This document shows, one piece after another, positions 47,961 to 58,267 of a stretch of DNA of 64,000 bases; position 1 is the first letter of the stretch; every line of letters starts with the position of its first letter. The position numbers were made by a program, and so were the translations under genes. Source of the stretch: Macrotrachela quadricornifera (lineage: Eukaryota > Rotifera > Eurotatoria > Philodinida > Philodinidae); contig JAJEKB010021607.1 of assembly GCA_022393335.1 (NCBI GenBank), positions 460,910 through 524,909 of the forward strand. The letters are read 5' to 3'. The notes beneath the pieces were generated by a model that saw only the letters and a program-made list of their open reading frames with translations, ran no database searches and was not told the origin of the DNA.

Positions 47961-48436
47961 GGTAAAAAGCCTAAAAGAAATTCGGCCGATGGCTTCTCCT
48001 TCGGCAGTTAGAGCCATTTTATTGAAATTTTAGTTTATGGTACGGTGTACATCAACAAATGGAATGATGGTATTTCAACCGGAAATTTTGCCGACAGATA
48101 GCCTTAATTGGAACTGGAACACCTTGATGTTCTCAGCTGAAAAAAATGTTTCCTTTTCGAGATATTAAATTTCCAAAACAACACTTATATTCAATAAAAG
48201 ATGTCAGAATCTCACGTTTTTTGAAAATTCAATATCTCGAGTAGGAAAAATTTTTTCGAGTTGAAAATTTCAGGGTATTCTAGTTACAAGCAGTTCTATC
48301 TGTGGGCAAAATTTCAGATTGAAATACCGTCATTCGCTTTGTTGATGTATACCGTGCTATAGGCTAAAATTCTAATAAAATGGCTCTAATTTTCGAAGAA
48401 AACGCCATCGGCCGAAATCTTTTTAGGCTTTTTACC
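47961..48436. mobile_element. Short fold-back element with ~220-bp arms
   Basis: Left arm ~47961-48180 and right arm ~48215-48436 are reverse complements separated by only ~35 bp. Anchors: GGTAAAAAGCCTAAAAG against TTTTAGGCTTTTTACC at the ends, TTCGGCCGATGGC against GCCATCGGCCGAA, and GGTGTACATCAACAAA against TTTGTTGATGTATACC. The arms are less AT-rich than the flanks. It would fold into a near-complete hairpin. No coding frame and no defined target duplication. Confidence 0.85.
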
Positions 48437-49487
48437 TGCTCGAGATTCGCTATCGAATGATATATGAACAAACGAAATCGGAGCGGAGCACTTGGGAATG
48501 TTTCCTCGTGAGCGTTAGTATAACCATGACATATCCGAACAAAAAAAAATTTTTGTATTATAATATTGGTTGGAGTATAGCCAAATTCATAGAAAAATAG
48601 AACATTCTTTTCTTTTGAAAATATTTCTTTATGTTTATATTTACTTGGATTATTTCATTGCTCAAATGATAGGCCAAAAAGAGAGCTATGTTTTATCATA
48701 CTTTAAATTTTTATTCATTCATCTTTAAAAGAAATAATAACAAATGTTCATTCTTTCAAAGACAATACACAATTTATTATAGGATTAATATTAATACTTT
48801 AAAATCGTTTCATTAAAAATCATTCGAGTTCTTTGATATTTTTTATATTTTCGATTTTCGATTTTATATTTTACATTTAATAAAATATTTTCGGTATGTT
48901 ATAGATTTCAGCTAGAAACTAATAAATCATTATCTAATTGTTATGACAAATATATCGATCATAAGTTTTTTCTTCTTTGATCTTGAATGTGTATCATTAA
49001 CCAATTCTTATTTACTACTCAACTAAATTTATTTATTTTAATTTGTTGATATTATGATTAGAGAGTTTCCATGAAAATCTTAGTTTTATTGTTGACAATG
49101 CTAGCTAGCCTCATGGGTTTGATGATGAATAACTACCATCGAAAAAATGAAGCCTAGAACTATTTCATATTATATGAAATCACTAGAGAAAAGAATCTAA
49201 TTGTTGTGCAAGTTTTTTTGCGAACAGTTGTAGTTAATGTCTTTGAAAGATAACTTGCCAGTTCGAAATATTGTCAGTTTCTATTAATAATTGTGAAAAA
49301 AAAGTGTTCTTTTCTCTTCTGAAGTATAGAACAAAGATGAAGGAATATTGATAAAAGAACCAGTATACTCCATACTCATTTCTTCTTTCAATTCGTACTG
49401 AAAACGTGAGCATTTTATTGTGTCTTTTCTCTTTTTATTTTTACCGTTTTATATTTCCGCCAAATGGTTCCATGCTTAAAACAAACA
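48437..49487. other. Intergenic, AT-rich, nothing recognised
   Basis: No exon or repeat seen until the core promoter of the hydrophilin-like gene. Confidence 0.4.
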
Positions 49488-49495
49488 TATAAAAA
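49488..49495 (+). promoter_or_regulatory. TATA box of the hydrophilin-like gene
   Basis: TATAAAAA lies ~85 bp upstream of a GTAAGT donor at 49573, which starts a 52-bp 5' UTR intron ending at 49624 (TTTCTAG), four bases before the ATG context. Transcription would start near 49515-49525. One of the few clear TATA boxes in the window. Confidence 0.55.
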
Positions 49496-49627
49496 CGAGT
49501 AGCATAAAAACAGTTGTTACCATTCTCATTTTATTCTTCTCATCATTCATACAAATCATTCAGTACACAATTGTAAGTAAATGTTAATACACAGAATATA
49601 GAATTTATTAGAATATATTTCTAGAAA

Positions 49628-49834
49628 ATGGAGGCAGTCAAAGCTGGTATAGAAAAATATCAAGAAGCTGTTGAACAAAAAAAAGTTGATGATAAACTAA
49701 ACAAGGCTTCTGATCCAAATGTTAAACCAAGTGAAAGAATGGATGCTGAATTTGAAGCAAATAAAGCAGCAGCTAAAGCTGTTGAACATCGTGTTCAAGC
49801 TGAACAGCATAAAGACAAACATGTTACCAGCTAA
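49628..49834 (+). CDS. Small hydrophilin-like stress protein (Grg1/LEA-like composition)
   Basis: 68 residues, no hydrophobic core, no Cys, rich in Lys, Glu, Ala, Gln and His: MEAVKAGIEKYQEAVEQKK, then KASDPNVKPSERMDAEFEA, then AEQHKDKH. The order (short helix, DPN..., ER..AE..A..AK, ...EQHKDKH tail) recalls fungal Grg1-type glucose-repressible/stress proteins and other small hydrophilins; resemblance is from memory, not a search. Such proteins are unfolded in water and are linked to starvation or desiccation. A clear TATA box and a 52-bp 5' UTR intron suggest a highly expressed or inducible gene. For a possibly desiccation-tolerant animal this is a plausible protectant; that is inference. 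Confidence 0.65.
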   Translation: MEAVKAGIEKYQEAVEQKKVDDKLNKASDPNVKPSERMDAEFEANKAAAKAVEHRVQAEQHKDKHVTS

Positions 49835-52189
49835 ATTGTTAATTTGTTGTTTAAAGAATTCTTTTTTTTTTCATCTGTTTTATTCTGGTGTGATTCTCTT
49901 GTTTATATAGTTTTTTTTCTTGTAATAATAATATTATTCTAGCTATTAACTTCAAAGAATTTAAAATCATTTGAATATGTGAATTTATAGCAAAGTTCAA
50001 GTTCAGATAAATCGTCCATAGAAAGATGTTGAATATGGTGAAGAAGTCTATGCTGATACTTCATCGCCCATTTTTTTCTATTGTGGTTAGTTCGATGATA
50101 TGAAATTACTTATATTCTCTTCTTATATCTGTCAAGATAAAAACTTATAGAAAATTCAGAAATATCGCAATGCTTATACTATCAAGATCGACGAAATTAA
50201 TGCGTAGTTTTTGTAAATATACCATGTAGAGCTAAAAAAAGAGCTGGCTCGAGAATTCAAAGAATTGAATATGAAAAAAGTGAATTTTAAAGATTTGCTC
50301 GAATTGATCTAATGAAACATAAATAAAATTGTATAGAAAAACAAAACTTATCTTTAACATGCAAGATCTTCTACAGTTGTATGTTATCATGGTTTGAAAT
50401 ATTCTGTAATTACTTAATAAATACAGAACAGACGCTTAGTGGAAAGAACCTGAAGAATTCTCTCCGCTCCTCCTAAATTTTTCTTTCGAAAATTTTGTTG
50501 ACTGCTATTTAATGGGCTTTACGGTATTTTTGGTAGGAAAAAAATTAGCAAAAAGTATAAACTTCGTTTCTTCTAAACGAAACTAAACCAAAGCTATCAA
50601 TAAACATATTATTACTTTTCCTTGCTTACGTTTAGCCAAATACTACCATACTATATGTAAAGAATGTCTTAAACTAACTTATTTATAATATATAGAAATA
50701 TCTTTGTAATAAAGCTCGATATGTAAACTGTTTTCACTTTAATTTTGATAAGGAATCTGATTTTTGATGGCCAACAATATGTGAAAATGCTGATTAATTC
50801 CTTCAACATCGCAGATTTTGTCCAATTACAACAGTGTGCATATGTACAGAATGCTATTATCATAATAAATGTCAAAGCATGATACATGGATTTGATCTCC
50901 ATTCTATATTACTTCAAATTCTAAAATTCGTCAATACGCATTCCTTTCACATCAACTAGCTATGATCAAAGTGAATATTGTTTTTACTGCACTGATATTA
51001 CTGCCCAGTTTTAATCGTGATATATTATCTCCAATGATCTTTGGATCAAAGAATTTTTGTAAAATAGACCGTAGGTTGTATCTTTGCTATTCAATTATAA
51101 TTACTCATTATCATTCAAATATTCTGCAACATGATTCTTTGAATAAATTGATATTTTATAGTCAAAAGTAGTCTCACTTCTCATGAGAAGAAAAATAAAT
51201 AAATAAATATTTCAATCGATTATTATTAGTGTAATATTATTTACTGTGAATAGTATTAGATAAATTTCAATGCATCAATTAATGATCAACAGCAACAAAG
51301 AAAAAGACCAAATAGAGTCTATTGTTAGATATTAGTTTAAAATTCATTTTTGTTTCAACTAGATACATTATTTATTTTATATTCTATTCATTGTTAATCC
51401 TATTTCAGTCAATATTATTTTTGTTATGATTGTTTGAATATAACAGATGTAATTATATCACGGCAGTAAACAAAATACTATTCGATCGATTTGAAAACAT
51501 TTATATCCACTTTTCATATATAATAGAATCAAGAACAATCAAAACGTATTACATCTTTAATATGGAATATTTTTCATTATCTCATTTTTCTGTATGTATA
51601 CATATTATATTGTTTATATGAAATGCCATGTCACAATCAAGTTTACTTTTTTTTGTTGGTAAAGAGTTTCAATCGTTGCTATGTTATGAATAATATAAAT
51701 TTCATTTTTAAGTATATTATTCAACCGAACATAATTTACTATTTGTATAAATAGTTGTTGTAGCTTGATGATTAATTTGTGAATGAATCTCTTTTAAAAA
51801 TACCTCAATTAGTACTATCACACGCAGAAAAAAAGGTAATATCAATACAACTGAATATAATGATCATTAATATCGAAACGTGCTGTTATAACAAAGAAAA
51901 TACTCTCGTGAGTTATTACATTTAGTAACGAAAAAATCTTGAATAACGTTGTAACTTGATATATTAAAGTGAAAAAAAAATTATATTAGCTATATTTTAT
52001 AGATTTAAAGATGGATGAAACAAAAAAAAAGCCATACCAGTAGACGTAAACATGATATTGAATTTCATTTATTCTAATTTAAAAAGGATTTTCTTTTTGA
52101 TCTTATTCTCAAATAACACCTATTACTTCACTAAGATATTTACTTGATATTGAGCTAAAAATGTTCGTTTTATACTTCATTTCGATAAA
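49835..52189. other. Intergenic, AT-rich, no supported gene
   Basis: Several short open frames on both strands lack family signal and splice partners. No repeat arms matched. Confidence 0.35.
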
Positions 52190-53125
52190 ATGCTTCGCTT
52201 TTTAATTTGCATCAATCTTATTCTTGTCTATGTATCTTGTCAAACAACTGAAGATACTTTACAATTCAACACTGATTTTTTCTCAACAGAATCATGGCAA
52301 CAAGATACAACTGAACAACTATTAGAATTAAATACTAATAACGATGCAACTCAATTATGGGAGCATGCAACCACAGAAGAATCATTACAACTAAGTACTG
52401 ATAGTGACACAAGACAAACAAGGGAAGAATTTAATATTGATGATACATCTGAACAGAAACAATTTACAACAATCCAACAAATAACTAGTACTATAGCAAC
52501 GACTATTAGTACTACTACATGTCCACCAAGTATTAATCGTGATATTCTTGAAGAAACTAAAAATGAAATAATTAATACAGTTCTTCTTGCTATTTCACGT
52601 GAAATAACAAGCAAATTAGAAGCAATTGAAGCACATCTTTCTACATTAACTTGTTCTAATGATAAAACTTCATCAGCAGTAAAATTAGCTTGGCAAATAT
52701 ATGAAAATCTTCAAGTTCCATTAAATGGTTGGTTACGTGTTTTTAATGAACCATACAATCATAAAACTCGTATTGATGATCTTAATCAAATTGCTGGCAT
52801 ATGTCATAATGAAGTTCTTGTTGCTGCGACATTCAATAAATCTATATCTCTTGCAGCTGTTGGTCCAGCAAGTATATTAACATTAAATACAGGATGGAAT
52901 CAACCACAATTATTTGGTCAAGTTTATTGGTATCGTACAAATGGAAAATCTTTTGGATTTTCTCCACTCAATACTATTCGACAAACTTCAGGAGATAATG
53001 AAGATCTTAATAGTCCTTTACGTCTTAGTTGGTTATTAGATCAAAATATGGGTGGTTATAGAGCTGGTAGTGTACGTTCACTTGCTGATAATTCACTATG
53101 GCATAAAGTTATTTATTGCAATTAA
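52190..53125 (+). CDS. Secreted protein with Thr/Glu-rich repeat stalk and a conserved-looking C-terminal domain
   Basis: Intronless frame of 311 residues. Residues 1-17 form a signal peptide (MLRFLICINLILVYVSC). Residues ~19-75 hold three copies of a ~22-residue acidic repeat (TTEDTLQFNTD, TTEQLLELNTN, TTEESLQLSTD), then a Thr/Ser/Ile-rich linker, a helical segment (~115-155, EILEETKNEIINTVLLAI-like), and a ~150-residue C-terminal domain. That domain has Trp/Tyr/Gly motifs NGWLRVFNEPYNHKT, VLVAATFNKSISLAAVG, FGQVYWYRTNGKSFGFSP and LRLSWLLDQNMGGYRAG, ending WHKVIYCN. It looks globular, lectin- or C1q-like in feel, but I cannot name it. Probably an extracellular or cuticle/mucus protein. Confidence 0.75.
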   Translation: MLRFLICINLILVYVSCQTTEDTLQFNTDFFSTESWQQDTTEQLLELNTNNDATQLWEHATTEESLQLSTDSDTRQTREEFNIDDTSEQKQFTTIQQITSTIATTISTTTCPPSINRDILEETKNEIINTVLLAISREITSKLEAIEAHLSTLTCSNDKTSSAVKLAWQIYENLQVPLNGWLRVFNEPYNHKTRIDDLNQIAGICHNEVLVAATFNKSISLAAVGPASILTLNTGWNQPQLFGQVYWYRTNGKSFGFSPLNTIRQTSGDNEDLNSPLRLSWLLDQNMGGYRAGSVRSLADNSLWHKVIYCN

Positions 53126-53791
53126 TATTTTATCAAAAAAATCGAAATGAAAAAAATACATATTTTTAAAAAAATAAAAGTTTCATATAAACATATGCAA
53201 TTGTTAATGATAATATAATAAAAGTAAAAAAAAATCTTATTATCTAGTTTATGATTAATTAAAACAATTGTTAGAATAATTATTTTCTAATAAAGAATTT
53301 ATTCATAACAAATAATATCAAATTTGATATGAATAGTTTTAAAATTGTTTGTTTTATATATTTTAAAGGCAAACCTCAACATTGTTTCAAAGATTTGTAC
53401 CATGTATGCTAAATGTCATTATTTTTCTCTTCAATCAAAAAAATATTTTATCGAACTTATAGTTTGATTTCGGTCTTCCAAGAAAGTTGGAAATTTTTTC
53501 ATTGATGTTATTTGTATGATGTAAACATGACTGAATATGAACTCGGAAGAAAAAGAAATGAAACCTAATAATCGTTGCTATAGATATTCCTTCATATTGA
53601 TTGTTTAATGTACATAAATAAACAATTTTAATAAGAACAGAAAACAATACTTGGAAATAGAAAATAAACTTTTTTTCTAGATATTATAATAGAGTACAGT
53701 GTTGTGTTTAATGTTCTGTTATTCTCGAAATTTTAAGTACTGATTTTTACAATACCAACAAACGGAATAACAGCTTTCTTTCATATTTACC
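53126..53791. other. Intergenic, nothing recognised
   Basis: AT-rich 3' UTR of the secreted protein gene and promoter of the Cys-rich gene; no exon or repeat seen. Confidence 0.4.
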
Positions 53792-54289
53792 ATGGAATGT
53801 GTTTACATACTTATATTGATACTGTCGATATTTATTATAAGAAATAATGCTCTGACCTGCACTTGTAATTGTGGTCCAAGTACCTATACCCCATCAGCTA
53901 GTTGTACAACAGCAGCGCGGTGCTCAGAAATATGCTACTGGGGCTATAGTTCATGTTACAAAGTAAATACTCAAGGATGTTGTGGCACTTTAGGATGTAC
54001 TTGGTATTCAGGAGACGCGATTTATAATGAACCTGGTACTTGTATCTGCAAGTGTGCTTCTGGAAGTAGTTCGTATAGTGGATCTTCGTCAACTTATGAA
54101 GTAGGTCGTGCAAATTCAAGTACCTGTTCAACGTCAACCTGTCGCAGGGCTTGTCAACTCTTGTATCCAAGTTTATGTGGGACTTATACAAATGAAGCGT
54201 ATTGTTCAGGTGACACTGATCGTCATAGAATTAGCTCGTTTTTTATTGTCTTTCTTATAACAATAACGATCTATATTACTCGAAAGTGA
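53792..54289 (+). CDS. Cys-rich secreted, probably GPI-anchored protein (copy 1)
   Basis: Intronless, 165 residues. N-terminal hydrophobic signal (MECVYILILILSIFIIRNN), then a Cys-rich mature part built of two related halves. First half: TCTCNCG ... SC.....C...C ... QGCCGTLGC. Second half: TCICKC ... TCSTSTCRRAC ... LCGTYTNEAYC. Between them is a Ser/Gly/Tyr-rich linker. The C-terminus is a hydrophobic tail (SSFFIVFLITITIYI) ending in RK, matching a GPI-attachment signal or a single TM anchor. It is paralogous to the minus-strand gene at 54686-55189, arranged tail-to-tail. Function unknown; surface-coat or structural role is a guess. Confidence 0.8.
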   Translation: MECVYILILILSIFIIRNNALTCTCNCGPSTYTPSASCTTAARCSEICYWGYSSCYKVNTQGCCGTLGCTWYSGDAIYNEPGTCICKCASGSSSYSGSSSTYEVGRANSSTCSTSTCRRACQLLYPSLCGTYTNEAYCSGDTDRHRISSFFIVFLITITIYITRK

Positions 54290-54685
54290 TACATCGTACG
54301 GAATACATAAAAATCTTTTTTTTCATTATATTTGTGTTTCCATTAAATCCTCATTATGTATTAATAAAAAATCTCAACATATCAATTTTAATTTCTCACT
54401 ATCCTATTGTTTTAATACTCATCAGAATAGAACAAATCAAAAGGCATACAATAGGAAAAAATAAATGCAATAATATCAAAACTATTTTATGAGTAAATAT
54501 TCTACGTCATTTGAAAATGAAACACATTAAAACTATCATAATATCTTCATCTGATTTGTCTGAGTCGAATCTATTTTGTAATTTAATCAGATATATTATA
54601 ATTCGATTTAAAAACAACAAAATAAATCAAATTCATAGTATCAATTTTATTAATTATTAAAAAAGAAACGCATGTATACAATAAA
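54290..54685. other. Shared 3' region of the convergent Cys-rich pair
   Basis: AT-rich region between the two stop codons; no exon seen. The short open frame here is chance. Confidence 0.4.
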
Positions 54686-55189
54686 CTAAAAATGATTGTT
54701 CTTATTTTGAATTAAACATATTATTGTCAAGCCTAAAATAAAAACAAAAGGTTTCGATTGATAATGGGTTGTACCACTTGTACAATAAGCGCTATTGGTA
54801 TAAACACCACAAGATGTTGGATGCAAACTATTGCATACTTCTTGACAGTTAGTAGTGTTGCATTGACTCATCTTTACACTACCAACCAATGGTGTATTAC
54901 CATTTGCCGATGTAGAACACGCACAATTACATTGATTATTATAGTTATATGAATAGGATGAATAATATGATGAAGAATAATTAACGCATGCTTGAGTACC
55001 GCAGCATCCACGGGTATTATAATAAGTGCATAAGGAATAGTAACTGTAACATGTGGATGCACAGCTTGATGATGTTGAGCAACTTGTTCTGGGATAATAT
55101 GAACTTGTTCCGCATATACAAGAACATGTCTGTCCCTCAATGGATATAACTATATTCAACAGGAACAATGCACATAAAGGGACATTCAT
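54686..55189 (-). CDS. Cys-rich secreted, probably GPI-anchored protein (copy 2)
   Basis: Intronless, 167 residues. Signal peptide MNVPLCALFLLNIVISIEG, then the same Cys frame as the facing gene: TCSCICG ... SC....SC...C ... RGCCGTQAC, a Ser/Tyr/Asn-rich linker, then QCNCAC ... QCNTTNCQEVC ... SCGVYTNSAYC. The C-terminus is hydrophobic (PFVFILGLTIICLI) followed by a short polar tail. Cys positions and the CGxYTNxAYC motif are kept with copy 1 while other residues differ widely, so this is an old duplication under selection for disulfides. The linker is longer and more Tyr-rich than in copy 1. Function unknown. Confidence 0.8.
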   Translation of the reverse strand: MNVPLCALFLLNIVISIEGQTCSCICGTSSYYPRTSCSTSSSCASTCYSYYSLCTYYNTRGCCGTQACVNYSSSYYSSYSYNYNNQCNCACSTSANGNTPLVGSVKMSQCNTTNCQEVCNSLHPTSCGVYTNSAYCTSGTTHYQSKPFVFILGLTIICLIQNKNNHF

Positions 55190-55508
55190 TCTTCAATATT
55201 TTCTTATGTATTATATTTTGTAAATGAATAAATATATGAAAGAATTTCAGTACAAAAAAAATGAAAGAACAAAAGAAAAAAACAGTAGGAAGTTCAAGAA
55301 AATACATATGGTTGGAGAAAACCAAGTTATGTTGATTAGTGTTTTGTTTATTTTAAACGTTTTGAAAAAATAATAATAACTGTAACGTTGGTGACGTTGG
55401 AAACATTTTTATTGATTCTCTGTCTATCATGTCATATAAAAAAAATCATATAAATACCATTCCTTTCATTACAATTACTCGAAAACAAGAACTTCCATAG
55501 AAGAAAAG
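55190..55508. other. Divergent promoter region of the Cys-rich copy 2 and Hog/Hint genes
   Basis: TATAAATA at 55449-55456 lies ~55 bp upstream of the Hint gene start codon and is its likely TATA box. No exon seen. Confidence 0.45.
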
Positions 55509-56419
55509 ATGGTAATTCAATCTATTGTTTTCTTCACCATATTGGCAACAGTAGCTGCTAACGGATTTGAAACAAATCATATCAATGATACAACAAATTC
55601 AACAAATAAAACTGGAAGATACGAATCTAGTGGTGATAAATCTACTGTAGTGGTCAATAATGGTTAGTATTTCTATATAAATTTTAATGATTATAAGACT
55701 CTAATAATATTCTTCCTAAGCGGTATGTTTTGCTGGCGACACTCAGGTTCAATTGATTAATGGAACTTGGAAGAATATTGGTGAACTTAAAGCAGGTGAT
55801 CTTGTTCATGGTTATGATGGTTTCAAACTTGTCGAAACAGAGATGATCATGATGTTACATCGTCAAATATCGATTAACAGTTAGTAAATAAACAAAATAT
55901 ATTTTCATATCGAGTTCTTTTTAGCTGCCTTTCATACTCTAAAAACTGCGTCACGTCATGCAGTGAGTTTAACATCACTTCATTTGATCGCTATTGTCTC
56001 ATCGGATGGAATACCAATCTACAAACCTGCCAAAGATGTACAAATTGGTGATCAACTTTTGGTTCTTTCAGACAATAGTCTTTTATTATCACCTATCGTT
56101 GAGATCACAACTGAAGTCAAAATGGGGTACTATTCCCCATTGTTTACCAAAGGTAAGCTAGCTACATAGATCAATGGATATATCGTTGTTTTTAGGTGTA
56201 TTTTTTGCTAATGGTGTTCTATCAAGCTGCTACGCCAATGTAAAGAATCATGATGATGCACACTTTTATATGTCATTGTTAACATGGCCATATTATATTA
56301 GTCGACTTTTTTCAATCAATGATCTATATGGAACATCTTCTACAGATGGTTTTCATTGGATACCTAGATTAATGTTCACATTTGGACAAAACTTTCGACC
56401 ATCGACACTTCTCGTCTAA
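55509..56419 (+). CDS. Secreted Hog-type Hint (hedgehog/intein) domain protein
   Basis: Four exons (55509..55662, 55721..55879, 55925..56152, 56196..56419) join in phase to 254 residues. Signal peptide 1-17 (MVIQSIVFFTILATVAA), a short Asn/Thr-rich stretch, then a Hint domain. It begins at C54 (AVCFAGDTQVQL, the self-splicing nucleophile) with ELKAGDLVHGYDG, TAFHTLKT, VSLTSLHLIAIV (the T..H block), DVQIGDQLLVL, GYYSPLFTKG and NGVLSSCYAN...HDDAHFYM (the Hog-type end). Key Cys, Thr and His are all present, so autoprocessing seems possible. There is no hedge signalling domain: the part to be released is only ~35 residues. Similar orphan Hint proteins occur in nematodes and other animals. Role unknown. 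Confidence 0.88.
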
Positions 56420-57517
56420 CTTTTTCTAAAATATTGTTTGTATTTGTAAAACTCTTCTTGCTTCATTAGAAAAAACATTTTATTATACTCTTTATGATAA
56501 AAAATAAAAGAAATTGCTCGTAATTGCAACTTATTTATAGATATATTATTATAAAAACTGTTCACACTAAGGTTTTATGTATTTTTTTTCGTCTAGTAGC
56601 ATCAATGCAATGAAACTATTCTTGAAGTTTGCTCATTTCTCACTATAAATAATGAAAATATATTTGAATATTTATTCTATTTGTAACATATTCTAACAAC
56701 AATAGTAAAACATTTTATTATTCATTTAAAATTAATTTCACGTGGCTCATTTTTTCAAAAATATAGACACTCATAAACTAATATTCTTAAATAAAACGCG
56801 AAAATTTTCAATGAATGCAGTATATTTTTTTTCATTGTTTCAGTAAGTAAATTCGTTTTATTCAGTAAAATATTGTTGTTTCATTCTTCTTTTTCGTAGA
56901 TAACTATATTATCATCGATTACTTTTTGTAAATCCAATACAAGAAATTAGTTGTTCTTCTTTTTTGTTTTATTTTTATTTAATTTATAAATTAAAATGAT
57001 GATGAAATATATATGATTGTTTAAAAAAACAATCTTTTCTATCATTACATCTGTTGAAATCAATAGTCTATGATAATAAAGAAACTTTAAATTAATAGAT
57101 CAAATTTCAACAAGAAAGAAAGTGACTCTATTTGATCTAATATCACTATGATGATTGTGATGAAATAACATGTAGATTCTTATCAAGCATTGCGTCATCC
57201 ATTCACGTTTATAAGTAAGATGAAAAAATAAAGAACAGAACTAGTAGTATTGACATATATAGGTGTGATAAGAAGTAACAAGACGAACAGTGTGTTTTAT
57301 TAATCGATAATTATATCAAAAGATTTTTCAACGGTAGTTTCATATGTAAAAATAACATCACTGAGTAGTTTTTTTATAGATAGAGTCTTTAATATATAGA
57401 TCTATGTTCATGTATAAAAAAATTCGAAATGAAACAGAAGATTAGTAATATTGCAAAAATATAATCTTAAATAATAAAAAATACTTTGTTTTTTTTTTTC
57501 ATTTATTGAATAGAATA
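56420..57517. other. Intergenic, AT-rich; possible 5' exon of the ELO gene not found
   Basis: Holds the 3' end of the Hint gene and the upstream part of the elongase gene. A T-rich acceptor-like TTATTGAATAG ends at 57513, so a 5' exon may exist within or before this stretch, but none is recognised. Confidence 0.35.
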
Positions 57518-58267
57518 ATGTGGCATCCAGATGATTTCGTATTTGTACCTGGTGAAACTCCATTGACTTCTATTAAATTTCTCGTATTTATTTTACTTGT
57601 TCATTTTATGATTACAACTGCTTTAGAAATCTTTATGGCAAAACGTACTCAACCGATCAATGTGCGTCGTATTCAACTTTATGATAATTTGTTTATTGGT
57701 ATATTTTCAGGCATGACTTTTGTTTTAGCTAATATTTTAGCATATCGAGATGGTCGATTTGTTTCGTTTGATCGATTAATATGTCATAGACCTACACCAA
57801 CTGGTGCATATGCTCTTCTTTGGTATATATTCTATTTGAGTAAATTATGGGAATTTCTAGATATTTACTTAGTTATTTTAAATAAAACACCAGTACTAAT
57901 GCATTTTCGTTGGCATCATCAAACAACACCGTCCGTTGTTTTAGCTGGTTTACTCGGAGATGTATCGTATGAATGGCCAACGATTGTTTCCAATTCACTT
58001 TTGCATACTTTTATGTATCCACATTTTGCTGGAGTCTGGAATGCATATCCAATTCTACTTGTACTAGGTGCTTGGCAATTAATTGTTGGATTAGGTTTTA
58101 GTATCTATGGATTAGCAGCTGGCTGTTCTGGTTCATTTTATGCTCAAATATGGGGTTTACTTATGTACATCACTTATACATTAGGTTACCTTAATGAACA
58201 TTTTCATTTGGTGAATCGACTATATGGTTTTCTTTCAAGTTTACGTCGTGATTTGAAAACATTATAA
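57518..58267 (+). CDS. ELO-type very-long-chain fatty acid elongase
   Basis: 249 residues from ATG 57518 (MWHPDDFVF), about the ELO norm (250-300), with ~6-7 membrane segments. Family blocks: FYLSKLWEFLDIYLVIL (like SK..E..DT...), the His box region LMHFRWHHQTTPSVV, NSLLHTFMYPHF (like NS..H..MY.YY) and a TLGYLN segment near the end. Role: condensation of malonyl-CoA with acyl-CoA in the ER to lengthen fatty acids. The His box reads HFRWHH, i.e. H-x3-HH instead of the usual H-x2-HH, an odd spacing. No C-terminal KKxx ER signal (ends DLKTL). An AG acceptor just before the ATG hints at an upstream exon. Subfamily not assigned. Confidence 0.85.
   Translation: MWHPDDFVFVPGETPLTSIKFLVFILLVHFMITTALEIFMAKRTQPINVRRIQLYDNLFIGIFSGMTFVLANILAYRDGRFVSFDRLICHRPTPTGAYALLWYIFYLSKLWEFLDIYLVILNKTPVLMHFRWHHQTTPSVVLAGLLGDVSYEWPTIVSNSLLHTFMYPHFAGVWNAYPILLVLGAWQLIVGLGFSIYGLAAGCSGSFYAQIWGLLMYITYTLGYLNEHFHLVNRLYGFLSSLRRDLKTL

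Noticed and set aside
53898..54191. Minus-strand open frame antisense to the Cys-rich gene
   Set aside because: Shadow of the TGT/ACA-rich coding strand; lacks any domain, and the sense frame has a signal peptide and conserved cysteines.
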